Shown here piece by piece: positions 1 through 10,960 of a stretch of 64,000 bases of DNA. The position numbers and the translations under genes are program-made. The stretch is from Carya illinoinensis (lineage: Eukaryota > Streptophyta > Magnoliopsida > Fagales > Juglandaceae): assembly GCF_018687715.1 (NCBI RefSeq), contig NC_056755.1, positions 10,303,501-10,367,500 of the forward strand. The letters are read 5' to 3'. Below the pieces are notes generated by a model. It was not told the origin of the DNA, made no database searches, and saw only the letters and a list, made by a program, of their open reading frames with translations. Each line of letters opens with the position of its first letter. Position 1 is the first letter of the stretch.

Positions 1-9
1 AATACTTGA

Positions 10-122
10 GGATTAGGCTGAGGCTGTGCTGGAAATTTTCCTTTCTTTAGAGTGCTCAAGGTCGTGCTCATCTTATTAACAGTGCCACACAACTCATTTC
101 CAGCACAGCCTCAGCCTAATCC
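10..122. repeat. 27-bp perfect inverted repeat in gag-protease region
   Basis: Bases 10-36 are the exact reverse complement of 96-122, separated by 59 bases. The right arm is in the gag-protease reading frame and encodes a Gln/Pro-rich stretch; the left arm is that segment inverted. It could form a 27-bp stem. A local inverted duplication is the simplest reading. Confidence 0.85.
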
Positions 123-651
123 CCAACCTGAGATGACCATAGACACAAAGGTAGTTGCTCCTACACTTGAAGATGCAGCAGAGACTGATGAAGTTGAAAA
201 AGAACAAGAGGTAGTGAGACCAGAGCTGAATAAGCCTATGAGTGCAGATGCTGAAACTAGTAGGGGGTACCAACCTGTGGTTCCCTATCCTCAGAGATTG
301 GCAACTGGCCAAAAGAACAAATACCACACTGAGATTCAGGAGATTTTCAATCAAGTAGAGATTAATATTCCACTTTTGGATGCCATACAACAAGTGCCTT
401 CGTATGCAAAATTTTTGAAGGACTTGTGCACAGTGAAGAGGAAGCTGAATGTTAAGAAGAAAGCTTTCCTAATGGAGCAAGTCAGTGCATTGATATTGAG
501 CGAGACTCCTCAGAAGTTTGGAGATCCCGACTCTCCCAACATTTCCATTATGATAGGTGAGTCATGCATTGGGAGAGTTTTACTTGATTTGGCGAGTAGT
601 GTGAACTTGCTACCATTCTCAATGTATGAGCAATTGGGATTGGGGAGCTAA
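52..651 (+). pseudogene. gag C-terminus and retropepsin of the Athila-like element
   Basis: This open stretch of 199 codons starts at a GTG and has no proper initiator because the true start lies off the window. The first third is Pro/Gln- and Glu-rich linker. From about residue 100 it resembles the gag-to-protease linker of plant gypsy polyproteins (YAKFLKDL, Lys-rich KRKLNVKKK). The end carries the retropepsin core, IMIGES followed by DLASSVNLLP. Family members usually have D-L-G-A-S at the active site, so the Gly-Ala pair seems changed here. The frame closes at 651 through a shift of about one base near 640-655; the polyprotein goes on in another frame. It would have processed the gag-pol polyprotein inside virus-like particles. 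Confidence 0.8.
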
Positions 652-654
652 AAG

Positions 655-1649
655 AGACCTCCATCATGCTACAGTTGGCTGACAGATCAATTAAGGAGCC
701 GAGGGGTATTGTAGAGGATGTGTTGGTCTAGGTGGAAAAATTTTACTACCCAGTGAATTTTGTAGTTCTTGATATGCAGCAGCCAGCCTCCACTATTTAC
801 CAAGCTCCTATCATCCTTGGAAGACCATTTCTAGCTACATCAAATGCTTTGATTAATTGTAGAAGTGGAGTTCTGAAGCTTACTTTTGGGAACATGGCAC
901 TTGAGTTGAACGTTTTCAATGCTTGCAAGATGCCAGCCCATTTTGATGACACAAGTGATTTGAATGCTGTGGAGAGTTTGACACCAATAGAATTTATTTG
1001 CTCAACTTTTCCTTTCTCTGATAATGATTCTATTTTTCAAACACCTGAATTTTTATTTGATGAAAAAACTGACCATGTTGAATTTTTGGACTGTTTTGTA
1101 GATTCTTCTTTACCACTTGAAGTACAATTTGCAGGCGCAAGATGGAAACCCCAGTTTGAAACTCTACCACCACCAGACATACTTAAATCCTCAGAGGAAG
1201 AAGTTCCCCAGTTGGAACTGAAACCACTTCCTCAAGGTTTAAAGTATGTGTTTCTTGGTCCTGAAGAAGGCACTTTTCCAGTGGTGATTTCCTCAAAGTT
1301 AAATCAGAAGGATGAAGCCCAGTTGATTGAAGTCTTAAAAAAGCATCGAGGTGCAATTGGTTAGACAATAGCCAACATCAAAGGTATTGATGCTGCTATT
1401 TGTACCCACAAAATCCATCTTGAAGATGATGCTAGACCGGTTCGTGATGCTCAACGTAGGCTCAATCCTACCATGAAGGAAGTTGTTAAAGAGGAAGTGC
1501 TTAAACTGCTCGCAGTGGGTATCATTTACCCCATCTCAGACAGTAAGTAGGTAAGTCCAACTCAAGTGGTACCAAAAAAATATGGTTTAACTATTATAAA
1601 AAATGATAAAAATGAGTTGATTCCAACTAGAATGGTTACTGGTTAGAGA
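655..1649 (+). pseudogene. protease end and protease-RT linker of the Athila-like element
   Basis: This continues the polyprotein in the frame kept to 4115. It includes the end of the protease fold (ILGRPFLATSNALINCRSG, the hydrophobic-hydrophobic-Gly motif near ILGR), an acidic linker, and the N-terminal RT segment (IHLEDDARPVRDAQRRLNP, then EEVLKLLAVGIIYPI). In-frame stops occur at 729 (TAG), 1362 (TAG), 1548 (TAG) and 1644 (TAG). Those at 1362, 1548 and 1644 sit where relatives generally have Trp, and 729 where Gln is usual, so all fit single C-to-T or G-to-A changes. No indel is evident. Confidence 0.8.
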
Positions 1650-2309
1650 ATGTGCATTGATTATAGAAAACTTAATTTAGCTAGTAGGAATGATCATTTT
1701 CCTTTACCATTCTTGGATCAAATTTTAGAAAGAGTAGCTGGTAATGCATTTTATTGCTTCTTGGATGGATACTCTGGTTATTATCAAATTGCTGTAGCGC
1801 CTGAGGATCAGGAGAAAACCACTTTCACCTGTCCTTTTGGCACCTTTGCTTTTACCAGAATGCCTTTTGATTTGTGTAATGCTCCAGCTACTTTTCAGAG
1901 ATGCATGATGAGTATTTTTTCTGACATGATTGATGATATTTGTGAAATATTCATGGATGATTTCTCTGTTTTTGGAAAATCTTTTGATAGTTGTTTGCAT
2001 AATTTGGTACATATTCTCCAGAGATGTGAGGAAAAAAATCTTTTACTTAATTGGGAGAAATGCCAATTTATGGTTACTCAGGGCATTGTTTTGGGACATA
2101 TCATTTCTTCTAAAGGTATAAAGGTCGACAAGGCAAAAATTGAATTAATATCTAAACTTTCTATCCCTATGATAGTTAAGGATATTCGTTCTTTTCATGG
2201 TCATGCTGGCTTTTATAGGCGGTTTATTCAAGGGTTCAGTTTTATTACAAAACCTTTGTGCACTCTTTTACAAAATGATATTGAATTTGTTTGGACTGAT
2301 GAGTGCTAA
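1650..2309 (+). pseudogene. reverse transcriptase domain of the Athila-like element
   Basis: The RT core is well preserved: CIDYRKLN, FPLPFLDQILERVAG, FLDGYSGYYQI (first catalytic Asp), FTCPFGTFAFTRMPFDLCNAPATFQRCM, then FMDDFSVFG, the YxDD-type box with the two other catalytic Asp residues. The connection follows with HIISSKGIKVDKAKIELI and FHGHAGFYRRFIQGFS. It copied the element's RNA into DNA. The segment is bounded by a TAG at 1644 and a TAA at 2307, the latter where Gln is expected. It is in frame with the preceding and following pieces. Confidence 0.92.
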
Positions 2310-2828
2310 AAAGCTTTTGATATCCTTAAAAAATCGCTTACCACTGCCCCTATTATGCAACCCCCGCAGTGGGACATTCCCTTTGAAATCATGACAGATG
2401 CAAGTGATTATGCCTTAGGAGCGGTTTTGGGGCAGCGTGTGGATAATAGACATTCTGTGATTTATTATGCCAGTAGAACCTTGAATGATGCCCAGAAAAA
2501 TTATACCACTACTGAAAAAGAATTGCTTGCAGTGGTTTTTGCACTTGATAAATTTTGGACTTACATTCTTGGTTCTCCTGTTACTATTTTCACTGACCAC
2601 TCTGCTCTTAAGTATTTGTTGGCTAAGAAAGATGCAAAACCACACATGATTCGCTGGATTCTACTACTTCAAGAGTTCAACATCAACATTAAGGACAAGA
2701 AAGGAGTTGAAAACATGGTAGCTGACCACCTCTCTAGATTGTCATCATCCTCCTCTTCAAACGTCAGCCTTCCTCTTGATGATAGTTTCCCGGATGAGCA
2801 GCTGTTTGTGATTAATAGAGCTCCCTAG
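2310..2828 (+). pseudogene. RNase H domain of the Athila-like element
   Basis: Same frame as the RT. Recognisable parts are the RT-RNase H linker [19 protein letters not shown], then [15 protein letters not shown] (first catalytic Asp), [25 protein letters not shown] (catalytic Glu), [11 protein letters not shown] (third Asp) and [18 protein letters not shown] (fourth Asp in VADHLSR). All four acidic positions are kept. The enzyme would have degraded the RNA strand of the RNA-DNA hybrid. It ends at a TAG at 2826. Confidence 0.9.
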
Positions 2829-4115
2829 TATGCTGACATAGTCAATTATCAGGTGACTGAGCGAATGCCTTCTGAATGGTCCACCCAAGATAAGCGCCGA
2901 TTTCTCTCTAAGGTATGACACTTTTACTTTGATGATCCATATCTTTTCAAATATTGTTCGGACCAATTGATTTGAAGATGCATTCCTGATGATGAGTTTT
3001 CTTCGGTGTTGAGATTTTGTCATATGGGTGCATGTGGTGGTCATTTTTCAACAAAGAAAACAGTCGCTAAAATTTTGCAAAGCGGTTTTTACTGGCCTTC
3101 CATGTTTAAAGATGCTTATAATTTTTGTAAGGCTTGTGAGCCTTGTCAAAAATTAGGATCCATTAGCAAAAGAGACATAATGCCTCTTTCCCCTATTCTT
3201 ACTTTAGAAATTTTTTATTGTTGGGGAATATACTTCATGGGACCTTTTCCAGTTTCCTTTGGAAACACATATATTTTATTAGCTGTGGATTATGTTTCAA
3301 AATGGGTGGAGGTCGTCGCTTGCAAAACAAATGACCATCGTGTTGTCCTAAAATTTTTGCAATCTCTGTTTACTCGTTTTGGCATACCCAAAGTTATCAT
3401 AAGTAATGGGGGTTCTCATTTTTGCAACAAACCATTTTCTACACTCATGAAGAATTATGGTATCACACACTGAGTTTCTACCCCTTATCACCCTCAGACA
3501 AATGGGCAAGCAGAATTGGCAAACAAAGAGATAAAAATCATTTTAGAGAAAACTGTTAATCCTAATAGGAAAGATCGGTCAGTTAAGCTTCTTGATACTT
3601 TGTGGGCTTATAGGACAACTTTTAAAACAAATCTAGGGATGTCTCCTTATCGATTAGTTTATGGTAAAGCTTGTCATTTACCTATTGATATTCAGCATCA
3701 AGCTCTTTGGGCTATAAAACATGTTAACATGTCACTTGATGAAGCTTTAGGGTTGAGAAAATTGCAGATCAATGAATTGGATGAAGCTCGTCGGAATACT
3801 TATGACAACGCTCAGCTGGTAAAGGAACGCATGAAAATTTTACATGATCAGAAAATTGATCCAAAGCATTTTACACTTGGCCAGGAAGTTCTTCTTTACA
3901 ACTCTCGCTTACATATTTTTCCTGGTAAATTGAAATTCCGATGGAGTGGGCCGTACATTATAAAGAAGGTTCATCCTCATGGAGCGGTAGACATTGTCAA
4001 TCCGAAGAATGGAAATTACTCCACTGTCAACGGACAACGTCTAAAGTCATTTTTTAAGGTCTTTGATCCACATGAAGAGATCTTACTTGTGCAAGATTCC
4101 AGGGAAGTGTTTTGA
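2829..4115 (+). pseudogene. integrase of the Athila-like element
   Basis: The zinc-binding region holds CHMGACGGHFSTKKT and CKACEPCQKLG (HHCC-type). The catalytic core has IYFMGPFP, LAVDYVSKWVEVVA (first Asp), ISNGGSHFCNKPF where the second Asp appears replaced by Asn, and after a TGA at 3471 the stretch [19 protein letters not shown] with its catalytic Glu. The C-terminal part ([37 protein letters not shown]) runs to a TGA near 4115. Other in-frame stops are TGA at 2916 and 2973, both where relatives tend to have Arg, fitting CGA to TGA. No chromodomain is seen. Confidence 0.88.
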
Positions 4116-4713
4116 TTTTTTCTCTCTTTACAGTTTTCTTTACTTGCATTTTATTATTATTATTATTTGTTACTTTGCTTGATTTTATATTTCATGTTGA
4201 CTTTTTTTTTTTTTTTGCTTGCTTATTTCTGTGCACTTTGTTTTCTTTCGTTCGATTCATTGAGGACCATATCTCTCACTAGTTGGAGAATAGCGTGTGT
4301 GCACAAATAAAAAACTAATAAAAATAAAAAAAAATTAAAAAAAATTAAAAATTAATATGATGTGCATTGATACATATATGATTCACACACACTCCATTCC
4401 TGGCTTTTTTGTGAGATTTGAGCACTTTGGTGGAGTGGTTGAGCGGGATTATTTTGTGAAGATTTATTTTCAACCCTAAGCATAGAGCATGACTTATGAT
4501 GCATCATATTTTGTTGAGGAGTGACTTGAAACACCGGTATATGATATTTACAGAAATGAGAATTAGTATGATTTATATAGAATGAAGGGCAAGTTTTGAA
4601 AGAACATTTTGCACATGCTTACATTTGTAGTGTTCCTCATTAATGTTCATTGATTTAAAACAGGAGAAGTAAACTACAGGACTATCGAGCCTTTTTTAAA
4701 ATAAAAAAAAAAT

Positions 4714-4781
<68 letters not shown>

Positions 4782-5215
4782 AAAAAGATGAAATCGTGTA
4801 AGTTTTCCTGAATAAAGGGCTAGAAATAGTTACCCAAAACTTTGGAGGTTAAGTGTTCAACCTTTAAACAGAGTTGGCGTGAAAACTGCTAGTACCTTAA
4901 GCTTTGAGGTAGTTAGAATCAATAATGATTAATCTTAAGGTTGAAAAATCATATGATAAATCATGCTTATTAGTGAGGAATACACAGAGGTTTAGCCACA
5001 CACACATATCCGAGTTCTAAGACATTTGTCCCAATTCTATGTGAACAATTGTTAAGACATTCCATGTGGATACAACTCCTGGTGTTGAGTAGTCACGAAT
5101 CGATTTTTTGTGAGAATTCAGAATTATGTTTGATTTCTTTTGTTTGAATTTTGAGCTTTATGCAATGTTCATCTCAATTAATTTTCACTATTTTGCTCAA
5201 TGATTAGCAAAAAGC
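4116..5215 (+). other. non-coding 3' tail of the Athila-like element
   Basis: About 1.1 kb between the integrase stop and the polypurine tract. Athila-type elements often carry an env-like reading frame here; none of meaningful length is visible. The stretch is AT-rich with T runs (4201-4216), A-rich blocks (4305-4350) and a GA microsatellite. Confidence 0.6.
4718..4778. repeat. (GA)n microsatellite
   Basis: About 30 uninterrupted GA units in the 3' tail of the gypsy element, preceded by an A-rich stretch. Confidence 0.95.
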
Positions 5216-5226
5216 TAGTTGGGGGG
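5216..5226 (+). promoter_or_regulatory. polypurine tract of the Athila-like element
   Basis: A short AGCTAGTTGGGGGG run lies directly before TGTGATTGAG, the apparent LTR start. A G-rich tract in this position primes plus-strand DNA synthesis in LTR retrotransposons. It is partly interrupted by T residues. Confidence 0.6.
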
Positions 5227-7126
5227 TGTGATTGAGCTGAGATATTGCGTATTTTTAGCTATTTAAAATCAATGTATTTTAAATTCTTCGTGACATTATT
5301 ATTGGTTTTAGATGGAAAAATGGTTAATAAGCATAAATACGAGTTGTGATTTTTAATTGATTGATATCATGTTTATGCTTAATTTTACAACTATGATGTA
5401 ATTGGGCAATATTTCCTCACATATATAACATATTTTTGATAATCTATTTTTCATTTTAATTTATGTTTGAGTGTTATTTTTATCTACTTATTTTCAGCTT
5501 GAATAAAATTCACATGGGATCCAAGACGAGATGACTTTTCAGTGGTTGTTTATAGATGCACGCGGGACCAACATTAGTGGAAACACACAAACAGAAGCAT
5601 TTTTACGGAATCAAAACAGGTGGCTGTTGAAAAGAATTGTTGAGGCTTATTCTTTAGGCTTATGCGGGACCCCATGGAATAAATAAAAGAGACCACAAGG
5701 GAGACCAAGTGGACGCATGAAAGCACATTGGATATATTAAAAAAGAAACATTGGTTGCTTTTGAATTTTTCTCTATTGGAGCATGGGCGGTGCATGATTG
5801 AATAAAAAAATAAAAAGTCGGTTCATCATTGAGGGGAAGAAGTGATGAGGCGAGGAAGGATTTTGAGCTGGCTGAAACATAATCCCACGTCTGGAAGGAA
5901 GAAGAGAGCCGGTGCATGATTAAAGTGAAAGCAAAGTTGGTGATGAGCTGGAAGAAAGAAGAGAAAGTAGATTCATAAATGAAAGCAAAGTTGGTGCATT
6001 TTTGCTGGTTGAAACGTGGAGAGGAGTGTGAAAGTCGGTGGGTTGGTTCATTAAATAAGGGTGTCAGTTTCATTGAGAAGGAGATTAATTTTCAGAGGGA
6101 ACGGGTGATACGTGGAGAGTAGAGGGAGTTGAGCTTTTCGTTCAGGAAGGGAGTGAGTTGGTTGGGATAGGATTAATTTTTTGAAATGTGAAGACGTGTG
6201 AGTTTTTTTTGGAGGTCTGGAGTTTTCATTGAAAGAAGTCGGTGGGTGAGATTATTTTGCAGAGGAAATTTATTTTGCTGAGCAGCGTTTTTCATTCAAG
6301 TTGGAGTTGAGGAAGTCGGTAGAGAGGGGCTGATACCATTAGGTAGTGATTTATTGTGATTTTCCTTGCTCTAATGTGGAGGGACGTGGTTGGAGTTTTA
6401 TTTTTCTTGGGTTTCTTTATGTTTTTCGTTTGGAATCTAGAGGGCTGTAGCTTTTTCTTGATGAATTTATTTTAGTTTCAATTTCTGTTTTCTGCAGTTC
6501 AGCTACTGCGTGGGTTTTATTCTCTCAGCGTCGGCTGGTTTTCAGATTCCTTAAGCTTTCATTTAATAGTGATTACAATTGCTATGGATTAATTTTGAGA
6601 ATTTGTGATTTGAATACAAGGATGAATTCTAGAATCTTGGTTTTTGGGGCTTTTCAATTTTCAGTTTGTATTTTGTCAATTACTTTCTAATCTAGTTTAA
6701 TTCTTAACTTAGTTTTATTAATCTCTTAGTTCCATTGCATATTAGATTGATTAAAGTTTAATTAAGACTTAAATAATTTCAGTTTCATTGTTTAATTTTT
6801 AGATTAATTAAGATTGTTCAGTTTAGGACTCTTTGATTGTTAGTTTCAATTTGTTAGTCTTTTACATTTCATTTTGACACTCAAAAATCTAAAAATATGA
6901 ATCTAGTCCATGACTAGTGCCCTTTTTCATTCTTGTTGCACTCTTCCATCCATTGCACATACCATCATTTTTATTTTTCTCTTTGTGAATATTTTCATCA
7001 TTTTAAACGAGTTTGATTTTAAGTAACTTTCCATGAGGAGACGATCTAGGAATTTATTCCTAATTATTACATGACATCCTCCTACACTTGGGATAGCCTT
7101 TGTGCTACTCATTTTTGAGCGAGTCA
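5227..7126 (+). repeat. 3' LTR of the Athila-like element (about 1.9 kb)
   Basis: The LTR starts TGTGATTGAG after the polypurine tract and plausibly ends GAGCGAGTCA at 7126, beginning in TG and ending in CA. The final 100 bases (GGAGACGATCTAGG, then TACACTTGGGATAGCC) resemble the conserved end of Athila-type LTRs as I recall them. It is T-rich with no convincing reading frame. The 5' LTR is outside the window, so the right edge is inferred from pattern only. Confidence 0.6.
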
Positions 7127-7429
7127 AATATATATCAAGACAATTAAAACTACTCAAACTATAACTTTTAGAAGAAAGATATAATACATGAATCATGGCG
7201 GTTATGTTTTATATTAACATTTATTTCCATGTATTACAATGTATTAGTCTCTCTAAATAGATTTCATATGTAATATATCTCTTTATCAGTGACTTCCTAT
7301 AAGTCATTTTGGGTCCATCTGTCATAGATTTTGAGCAAATATTTTATGTGCTCAAATAACAATATTGTCGTTGACAACAACAAGTACTGTATACAATAAT
7401 CATATTAGACATAAAATGAGCTTATTAAC
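7127..7429 (-). other. 3' non-coding end of the copia element
   Basis: AT-rich sequence between the gypsy 3' LTR and the RNase H remnant. It should contain the copia 3' untranslated region and perhaps its 3' LTR, but no matching copy was found near 12210-12406, so neither LTR edge can be set. Confidence 0.35.
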
Positions 7430-8322
7430 CCCATGCTCTCTACATGTTTCAATTTTTATTTTTATTGAGAGCGCTTTTGTCATGGGATTTGCAATCATAA
7501 AGGATGTACTTGTATGCTTTATTAAGACTTCTTGTTCCTTAAATCTCTCTAACAACAAGATACTTTATATCAATCTATTTGTTTTGCTCCCACTTTTGAT
7601 ATTCTTAGAAAAGAAAAATGGTGCCAACAATAAATTCTTAAAGGCTCAGATTTTGAATCCACAACTTGAAGCTCTATGATAAAACTCCTCAATCATTTCA
7701 CCTGTGAAGTTGTTCAAAGCATACTATAAACTCTGTTTTTATAGTAGATGATGAAATGTTATTTATTTGGTGCTCTTTCACGATATGACACCTCTTGCTA
7801 ACATGAAGACATACCCTAAAGTTGACTTTCTGGAGTCTTGACAACCTAACAAATCTGAATCTGAATATCCATATACTTCCAGACAATCAACATGCTTATA
7901 AGTAAGTATATGATTCTTGGTTCCTTATAAATATCTCATAACTTTTTTAGTAGCCTTACAATGTTCTATTCTAGGGTTGCTTTGGTATCTTCCCAACATT
8001 CCCACAACATATGTAATATTAGGTCTTATACAAACATGTGCATACATTAAACTACTAACAACATATGCATATCAAATGTTTTTTACTTCTTTCTTTTCCA
8101 AAGTATTTTTCGAGCATTGACTTAAGCTGAATTTATCAACTTTTAATATGGGTGCTAAATTGGATATACATTCATTCATTCTGAATTTCTCCAACATCTT
8201 TTAATATAGGTTTTATGAGGACGTCCTAGAAATTTTTTTAAACCTATCTCATTGAATCTTGATGCCTAAGATAGAAGAAGATTCACCTAAATCCTTCATT
8301 TCAAAGTTTTGGACTTGTTTTT
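7430..8322 (-). pseudogene. copia RT C-terminus and RNase H (degenerate)
   Basis: On the minus strand, starting near 8320, one reads FEMKDLGESSSILGIKI (conserved RT segment), then MYAHVCIRPNIT and YSDSDLLGCQDSRKST of the copia RNase H, and finally a KEQEVLIKHTSTSFMIANPMTKAL-like end near 7440. Several stops and frameshifts interrupt it. The RT part begins abruptly at the foldback repeat, with the segment that should hold the YVDD box missing upstream of it. Confidence 0.75.
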
Positions 8323-8503
8323 TGTCTTATGTAGTAGACCCAAATCATTAGTTGCAAGCATCAACATATAGGACTAAGGTCTACTGCATGACACAAAAGT
8401 TTAGGTGAAACTTTTGGTGAATCTATATTCCATGTGTCATGTAGTAAACCTTAGTCCTATATGTTGATGCTTGTAACTAATGATTTGGATCTAGTACATG
8501 ACA
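8323..8503. repeat. long inverted repeat (about 70-bp arms, 39-base loop)
   Basis: Bases 8323-8394 and 8434-8503 are nearly perfect reverse complements, with only a handful of mismatches at the outer end. Both contain the AGCATCAACATATAGGAC core or its complement. The loop is 8395-8433. Transcription would give a strong hairpin. It interrupts the copia RT. It may be a foldback element or an inverted duplication. Confidence 0.85.
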
Positions 8504-8756
8504 AACAATTTTGTTGATGCTTGCAATACTTTGAAATGTGGTAGACCTTAGTGAATCTCTATTCCATGTGTCATGCAGTAGACCTTAATGTCATGTAGTA
8601 GATCTCAAGCATATATTGATGCTTGCAACACTTTCAAACTTTGATTTATTTATTTTTTCATTTTTTATTTTTTTTTTACATGTAGTAGACCTAATGATGG
8701 AATAGATATCAAATCTTTATTCTATCAAGAGTCCAAACATCAACATATAGGACCAA
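8504..8756. repeat. repeat-derived segment sharing motifs with the foldback
   Basis: GTTGATGCTTGCAA, TATTCCATGTGTCATG and GTAGTAGACC, all present in the neighbouring hairpin, recur here several times in direct and inverted order (for example near 8512, 8566, 8610, 8684 and 8737). It looks like scrambled, partly tandem copies of the same unit. Confidence 0.65.
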
Positions 8757-9144
8757 GACCTCGTTTGAATGTTGAGATGAAATAAGATAAGATGAGAAAT
8801 TTGTGAATAGTAGTGAAATAGTATGTAAATAGTAATAAAATGGTTTAAGTTAAGATATTTTATGGGATTTCAAAAGATCAGAGAGAAAAAGAATAAAAAA
8901 TATTATAAAGTTAAAATATTGATAGAACATAGTTTCTTAATATAATTTTTGTTTTGGGATTTGAAAATTTTGAATTGTTTTTAATGTTTTGTTTGAAAGT
9001 TTGGGATAGTTATAATGATTAGGTAATGATTATATAAAAAAGTTAAAAATCTAAAATTGAAAAATATTTGTATTTGTGGTGTTTGGATTTTAAGATGAGA
9101 TAGAATAAAATGAAATGTGACCATCTTGCAATCCAAACGGGGCC
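8757..9144. mobile_element. MITE with GGCC(C/T)CGTTTG-type terminal inverted repeats
   Basis: The left end (GACCTCGTTTGAATGTTGAGATG, spread over 8757-8779) matches the reverse complement of the right end (ending CAATCCAAACGGGGCC at 9144) with a few mismatches. The interior is AT-rich and non-coding, with GAGATGAAATAAGATAAGATG near the left end. No clear target duplication remains. A related, right-truncated copy lies at 59424-59610. It sits inside the copia RT. Confidence 0.75.
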
Positions 9145-9700
9145 TAAGAAAATAAACTTACTCTCACTAAATTTATGATACATGTAGTTATCCACAACAT
9201 TTTCTGTAAAACTAAATGAAGTAATAACAATGTGAAATTTCAAATACTATTGGTGGGATGCTTTTTTTAGTCCATAAGTTGATTTCTTTAACTTGCAAAC
9301 AAAATAACCACCTTTATCTCTTCAACTTGCTTCATGTATACCTCTTCTTCAATAGTCCCATTCAAAAATAATATTTTCACATCCATTTGATGTAACTCTA
9401 AATCAAAGTGAGTTACTAATGCATGATTGCTGTAAAAGAGTCCTTTATAGAAACTGGAGAGAATCATTGTAGTCAATACCTTCTCTTTGTGTGAATGTTT
9501 TAGCTACAAGTCTTGCTTTATATCTATCGATATTACTATTCGAGTCTCTCTTAATTTTATAAACCCATTTACAGCTAATGGCTTTGACTCCTTTAAGTGA
9601 CTCGAAAATTTCCCAGACTTGATTTTTAGCAACAAATTCCATTTCTCCTATCAAAGCATCATGCCAAAATTTTCAATTTTCTCCACTCATGGCATGTGAA
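9145..9700 (-). pseudogene. copia reverse transcriptase N-terminal half (degenerate)
   Basis: On the minus strand from about 9654 one reads WEIFESLKGVKAISCKWVYKIKRDSNSNIDRYKARLVAKTFTQ and EGIDYNDS, then LVTHFDLELHQMDVKILFLNGTIEEEVYMKQ near 9290-9420, then CKLKKSTYGLKKASHQ and FTENVVDNYMYHKFSESKFIF near 9150-9300. These are classic copia RT blocks in order, broken by frameshifts and stops. The block stops where the MITE begins, immediately before the expected YVDD motif. Confidence 0.85.
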
Positions 9701-10960
9701 AATGAGATGGGATCGTCTTTAGGTCCTACATCAAAGTCGAACTCTTGTAGGTACACAAACTAATCATCATAATTGCAGGCTCCCTTTTTTGTTGAGGATA
9801 TTCTTAATTCTACAATTTCATCCATATTATTTAGATGTTGAACTGTAGAGTCAGAATTTGTATGTTCCTCTTCAGGTTTTGGTGGTTCTTGAATTGATTA
9901 TTATTCAAGAATATCAAACTAATTTCCTTGAATGATAATCATTTCATTTTCATTCATGAATCTAATATATGAATTCCATCTCCTCTTACTCTATCTTTTG
10001 AGGAACATTACTCCCACATATTCCAAAACCATCAATAAATTTTACATTTTTAGCTTCTATAGTTCTAGATACATGTGAGGGACAATAAATTCGTGACCCT
10101 TAAAATTTTATGCATGTCCAATGAAATAACTGTTGATTGTCCTCTGGTTTAATATCTTTAGGTGTGGGTTGTAGACCCTAACTTCAACTTGATAACCCCA
10201 TATGTACATATGTCTTAAACTAGTTTTCCATCCTTTCTATAACTTAAATGGTGTTTTGGGAACAACCTTAGATGGAACCCTATTTAAGATATACACTACA
10301 ATTTTTAAGACCTCACTCCACAAAATAGAGGAATATTACAATTACTGCTCATATTTTTTACCATATCCATAAGGGCACGACTTTGCCTTTCAACAACACC
10401 ATTTTGGTGAAGTGAGCTTGCAACTGTATACTGAGCAATAATACCTTCTTCTTTGAAAAAATGGGCAAATAGATCCAATCATTGTCTTGACTATGTATAT
10501 CTACCATAATATTCTTCACTTCTGTTAGACCCAAAGATCTTTATTTTGTTTCTAATTATCTCTCTACTTCCTTTTTATATATTCTGAAAGCATTTAGTGG
10601 TTTGGATTTATAAAAAATGAGGTAAAGATATATCAACCATGAATATTCATCAACAAATGAGATAAAATATTTCTGACCATTTAAACAAGCTAGGTGTACT
10701 AAATGGTCCACAAATGTTTTTATGTATGATTCAAGATTTTCCTCACTCCTCTTGGCACCTTTATTGGTCTTGTTGGTTTACTTACCCTTATGCAATCTAC
10801 AAAACTACAAAAATTTGAGAAGTCTAAAGTCTTTAAAACTCCATCATCAACTAATCTTTCAATTCCCTCTATGGAGATATGTCACAATCTCCTAAGCTAT
10901 AATATAGAGGATACCTCATCAATACTATTATGTTCCCTGCCAATATCATCATGCAAAGTT
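9701..10960 (-). pseudogene. copia integrase region (degenerate)
   Basis: The clearest marker is near 10375-10410, where the minus strand reads SPQNGVVERQSRA, the conserved integrase sequence around its catalytic Glu. Leftwards (10000-10300) lies the less conserved C-terminal half with fragments such as FGNICGSNVP-like and VPFKI-type stretches. Rightwards, toward 10800, weak matches to the core and GAG-pre-integrase remain. No reading frame exceeds about 60 codons. Confidence 0.6.

Larger units (their letters stand above)
1..7126 (+). mobile_element. Athila-like Ty3/gypsy retrotransposon, 5' part outside window
   Basis: The window opens inside this element. Reading along the plus strand it holds a gag-protease remnant, reverse transcriptase, RNase H, integrase, a 1.1 kb non-coding tail, a G-rich polypurine tract and a long 3' LTR. 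The RT block with FMDDFSVFG, and the RNase H-then-integrase order, are typical of plant Ty3/gypsy elements. The long LTR and RT signature point to the Athila branch, though no tree could be built. The 5' LTR, PBS and most of gag are not present, so neither LTR divergence nor target duplication can be read. Nine in-frame stops and one frameshift make it non-coding. Confidence 0.85.
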
